Shown: positions 5,263 through 7,486 of the stretch, piece by piece
Layout: each line of letters begins with the position of its first letter
How positions within the stretch are numbered: position 1 is the first letter of the stretch
Assembly (NCBI GenBank): GCA_944333305.1
Contig: CALVKV010000160.1
Coordinates: forward strand, 1 to 7,486
Source: an uncultured Bacilli bacterium
GTDB taxonomy: Bacteria > Bacillota_I > Bacilli_A > RF39 > UBA660
Length of the DNA: 7,486 nucleotides
Direction: 5' to 3'
Notes under the pieces: model-generated
What the model saw: only the letters and a program-made list of their open reading frames with translations
What the model was told of the DNA's origin: nothing
Database searches by the model: none
Program-made: the position numbers and the translations under genes

Positions 5263-5299
5263 TATAAAAAATCACTAAAACCATTACAGTTCTAGTGAT
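5263..5299 (-). terminator. Leftward intrinsic terminator just after the tRNA 3' end
   Basis: Read leftward, ATCACTAGAACT (5299-5288) pairs with GGTTTTTAGTGAT (5282-5271) in a 12-pair stem with two G-U pairs and a GTAAT loop, followed by TTTTTATATT. It starts 8 nt after the CCA end of the tRNA fragment, where a tRNA operon terminator would sit. Confidence 0.72.
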
Positions 5300-5307
5300 A
5301 TATGAAT

Positions 5308-5352
5308 TGGTTGCGGGGGTAAGACTCGAACTTACGACCTTCGGGTTATGAG
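5308..5352 (-). pseudogene. 3' fragment of initiator tRNA-fMet(CAT): att core
   Basis: Read leftward, the fragment has the anticodon loop CTCATAA (5352-5346), the 3' anticodon-stem strand CCCGA, a variable loop AGGTC, a perfect T arm (GTAAG, loop TTCGAGT, CTTAC), the acceptor strand CCCCGCA, discriminator A and encoded CCA (5310-5308). The GGG/CCC-type anticodon stem and CCCCGCAACCA end are those of Firmicute initiator tRNA. The 5' half is absent: beyond 5352 the sequence is unrelated and cannot rebuild the anticodon stem, D arm or acceptor stem, so this is not a functional tRNA. A 45-nt tRNA 3' segment beside an integrase gene is the standard attachment core of a tRNA-targeting element. Confidence 0.85.
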
Positions 5353-5409
5353 TAAAGCTCGTAAAATATTGGTAAATATAGTTTTGAGGTGTATTTATTG
5401 GTATATTTG

Positions 5410-5489
5410 GTGTGCCTAATTTTTTAACTTTGTAAATTTATGTGATTTGGGATTATTTTTGGTGGGTTGTGTGCCCATTTTGAGCCCAA
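5410..5489 (+). repeat. Right arm-type repeats of the att region
   Basis: GTGTGCC occurs at 5410-5416 and 5469-5475, and the second copy runs into a GCCCA pair (5473-5477 and 5484-5488) spaced 11 bp. That spacing and the CCCA core match the left-arm pair at 5194-5212. These are probable integrase arm-binding sites on the other side of the core. Confidence 0.42.
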
Positions 5490-5520
5490 TTATTTTAATA
5501 AATTTATGGAGGTTTTTATT

Positions 5521-5637
5521 ATGAATAGAAAATGTTTTTGTTGTTTTAATAATATGAATAAAGATGATAATGATGATGAATTATTACAAGATTGGATGGA
5601 ATTGTCCACTTTAAAATATTTTATAATTCTTCTATAA
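5521..5637 (+). CDS. Hypothetical 38-residue cysteine-rich small protein or gene remnant
   Basis: ATG 5521 has a good Shine-Dalgarno, GGAGG, 8 nt upstream. It encodes MNRKCFCCF followed by an acidic stretch (NKDDNDDELLQDW) and a hydrophobic end, stopping at TAA 5635-5637. The last 17 bases overlap the convergent 3' end of the helicase gene. Three cysteines as C-x-C-C near the N-terminus could bind metal. I recognise no family. The strong initiation signal and composition argue for translation. The hydrophobic last residues, encoded in the overlap with the helicase gene, suggest it may instead be the start of a longer gene cut off when neighbouring DNA was rearranged. No clear promoter or terminator is visible. 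Confidence 0.4.
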   Translation: MNRKCFCCFNNMNKDDNDDELLQDWMELSTLKYFIILL

Positions 5638-7486
5638 TTTCATATCCAGCAATCTTATATCCTTTTATTCTTCTAAAATACATTTTTTCTAAGACTTTCA
5701 TATTATCTAAATAATCATAAACAATTACTTTACCTTTATCTTCATGTTCTCGGTGAAGTCTTCCTACATATTGCAAGATTCTTCCTTTCCATGAAACTGG
5801 CATAGTCAAAAATAGTGTATCTAATCTACTATCATCAAAACCTTCTCCTATAGAACTACTTGTCGCCAAAATTATTCTTGATTCATTATTTCTATCAGCT
5901 TCATCAATAGTGTCTCGAATTTCTTTTGTTTTTTTCTTTCCCATTGCTCCTTTATATATAACAACTGGAACATTTATACTATCTAATTCTTCTTTTAATA
6001 TTTTTAAATGTTCTACCCTTTCTGTTAAAACAATAGGAATTCTACCATCTAAAACACATCTCTTTATGTCTTGAACTATCATATTGTTCCTAAATATATT
6101 ATGACACATGTCATTTAGGATTTCTGAAATTTGTATTTTGTCTTTTTCTTCAGCAGAAATATATTTATAACCTGTACTCTTTACAATTACTACATGTTCC
6201 ATTTCTTTATTTTGTTTTAATTCTCGATTTGCTACTCTAACTCTTATATCCCCACATTGCATATAAATAATTTTATGCCATCCGTCTTTTCTTGTAGGTG
6301 TTGCTGTTAATCCATATACATATTTACTTCTTATAGCTTTCAATACTTTTTCAAAACTAAATGCTGCAACATGATGACATTCATCTATTATAACAAGCCC
6401 ATAATCCTTAACTATCTCATCTAAATTGTTTTTCTTAGCTAACGATTGAAAACTAGCTACATCTAATTCACCATTTAAATTTTCTTTACTCGCTCCAATT
6501 TGTCCTATTTCTTTTTTATTTATATTTAAGAAATAGGATAACCTTTCTTTCCATTGTTCTAATAAATTATTTCTATTTACTATAATCAAAGTATTTGTTT
6601 TTAACTCCGAAATAATTTTAGCTCCTATAACAGTTTTTCCAAAACCTGTAGTAGCACATAATATTCCTGTTTCATATTTTAATAACTCATTCTTTACATT
6701 TTCTTGCTTTTTATTTAGTTTTCCTATAAATGTATAATCTGTATTAATTCCTTTCTCTCTTGTATCTTTTATAATTAATTTAACCTTACTTTTTTCACAT
6801 ACTTCTTTAATTTTATCTATACATCCTCTAGGTAATTTTAGAAATCTATCATCTTCCTCAAAACAACTTATGATCCTTGGTGTTTTATATATAGGTAGTC
6901 TTAATTTTTGTTTTTCATAAAATTCTGGATTAGTAAAACTAGCTAATCTTTTTAAATAAGATACTTCATTTGGTAACAATTTTAATTTTTTAACATAAAT
7001 CATATTATCAAATATACATTCTACATTATTTACCAATTTAACTTCTCTTAAATTTTCTTTTTTAGGCAATTCATTATCTTCTATCTGATCCACATCAGGC
7101 TCTTTATAATCATCTTCCCTATATTTATTAACAAAATTATAAACATCATCACTTTTAATTCTTTTTATATTTTCCAAAATTTCAAATTGATTTTTTTCTG
7201 GCTCAAAATATTTATTTACAAAAACTGTATTTCCACTCTTACTACTTTCCCCCTGAAAAGGTAAGGCTATTAGATTGCCAAATCCACCCTTAGGCATTGT
7301 ATCCTGGTTTGGAAATAACCTATCATATGAGTCCAAATCCAATGATTCTTTCTCCATCGTTTTTGTTAAAAGAATATTTCCCATTTTTCTAGCAATATTT
7401 GCTGGCATGCTTTCTTCAAAAAATATCCATACATGCGCTCCATTTCCAGATCGCGATTTTTCAACATATATTGGTATATTTAGTTC
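5621..7486 (-). CDS. TOTE-type primase-helicase: end of archaeo-eukaryotic-primase domain plus SF2 helicase (5' end outside window)
   Basis: The frame is open to the window edge, giving 621 C-terminal residues; the Met at 7408 is internal. Residues 1-80 match the end of the primase domain named for TOTE conflict systems: 'SRSGNGAHVWIFF' with the conserved His18, then 'DSYDRLFPNQD' and 'KGGFGNLIALPFQG'. After a charged linker comes a complete SF2 helicase: Walker A 'TTGFGKT' (279-285), motif II 'DECHH' (368-372), motif III 'TAT' (394-396), and motif VI 'QYVGRLHREHE' from 572. The protein should couple nucleic-acid translocation or unwinding to a primase-like activity. The catalytic acidic motif of the primase lies upstream and cannot be checked. 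Such proteins sit in bacterial conflict/defence loci and mobile elements. The gene converges on the small ORF at 5521-5637, and no terminator is evident after its stop. Domain assignment is confident; biological role is inferred. Confidence 0.92.
   Translation of the reverse strand, partial: ELNIPIYVEKSRSGNGAHVWIFFEESMPANIARKMGNILLTKTMEKESLDLDSYDRLFPNQDTMPKGGFGNLIALPFQGESSKSGNTVFVNKYFEPEKNQFEILENIKRIKSDDVYNFVNKYREDDYKEPDVDQIEDNELPKKENLREVKLVNNVECIFDNMIYVKKLKLLPNEVSYLKRLASFTNPEFYEKQKLRLPIYKTPRIISCFEEDDRFLKLPRGCIDKIKEVCEKSKVKLIIKDTREKGINTDYTFIGKLNKKQENVKNELLKYETGILCATTGFGKTVIGAKIISELKTNTLIIVNRNNLLEQWKERLSYFLNINKKEIGQIGASKENLNGELDVASFQSLAKKNNLDEIVKDYGLVIIDECHHVAAFSFEKVLKAIRSKYVYGLTATPTRKDGWHKIIYMQCGDIRVRVANRELKQNKEMEHVVIVKSTGYKYISAEEKDKIQISEILNDMCHNIFRNNMIVQDIKRCVLDGRIPIVLTERVEHLKILKEELDSINVPVVIYKGAMGKKKTKEIRDTIDEADRNNESRIILATSSSIGEGFDDSRLDTLFLTMPVSWKGRILQYVGRLHREHEDKGKVIVYDYLDNMKVLEKMYFRRIKGYKIAGYEIIEEL

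Larger units (their letters stand above)
5194..5489. other. attP-like attachment region
   Basis: A tRNA-derived core (5308-5352) is flanked on both sides by pairs of CCCA-containing direct repeats, each spaced 11 bp (CCCA at 5197 and 5208; at 5474 and 5485), with several short dyads between. This is the layout of a complete phage/ICE attP with P and P' arms next to its integrase gene. The junction of two tandem elements would look the same. Assignment rests on arrangement; no second core copy is in the window. Confidence 0.5.

Noticed and set aside
5308..5420. An intact tRNA gene at the tRNA-like segment.
   Set aside because: Sequence beyond the anticodon loop cannot form the 5' anticodon strand, D arm or 5' acceptor strand; only the 3' 45 nt are tRNA.
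1..7486. CRISPR arrays, transposase genes, IS ends, rRNA or riboswitches.
   Set aside because: Scanning both strands showed no regularly spaced repeats, transposase motifs, rRNA-like sequence or recognised riboswitch core.

Overview
The window is A+T-rich, uses TGG for tryptophan under the standard code, and has strong AGGAGG-type ribosome binding sites. It carries part of a bacterial initiator tRNA gene with an encoded CCA end. Together these point to a low-GC Firmicute (Clostridia- or Bacilli-like) rather than a Mollicute. No core housekeeping protein gene is visible. The window reads as accessory DNA around the end of a tRNA-targeting integrative element.

Left part (1-2302). The 3' end of an unrecognised + strand gene (1-207) meets a leftward three-gene operon across a bidirectional terminator. 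In transcription order the operon holds a ComEC-like metallo-beta-lactamase-fold protein (2032-1154), a small alpha/beta protein with a possible His/Cys dyad (1173-706), and a small multi-pass membrane protein (718-233). The genes overlap by 20 and 13 bases. The upstream leader contains an 11-codon ORF with an excellent ribosome binding site. That ORF stops 4 nt before an intrinsic terminator, which itself lies just before the first gene: the architecture of a ribosome-controlled attenuator. Pointing the other way is a candidate small RNA of about 68 nt with its own promoter, overlapping operator-like dyads, a GGGG-capped hairpin and an intrinsic terminator.

Middle (2303-5039). A leftward ABC/AAA_15-type ATPase, of the kind found in abortive-infection and OLD-like modules, has a near-consensus promoter. 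A rightward tyrosine recombinase is transcribed divergently from it.

Attachment region (5040-5620). Downstream of the integrase lie two leftward-facing terminators, paired CCCA repeats spaced 11 bp apart, a 45-nt 3' fragment of tRNA-fMet(CAT), and a second set of CCCA repeats with the same spacing. Arm-like repeats on both sides of a truncated tRNA resemble an attP site or the junction of two tandem elements, not a simple chromosome/element boundary.

Right part (5621-7486). The leftward C-terminal 621 residues of a large protein join the end of an archaeo-eukaryotic-primase domain of the TOTE conflict-system type to an SF2 helicase. The 5' end lies outside the window.

Integrase, ATPase, the MBL/small/membrane operon and the TOTE-type helicase together suggest a mobile defence island. 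The best candidates for something undescribed are the three-gene MBL operon and its attenuator/small-RNA control region. Function is inferred from motifs and context only.
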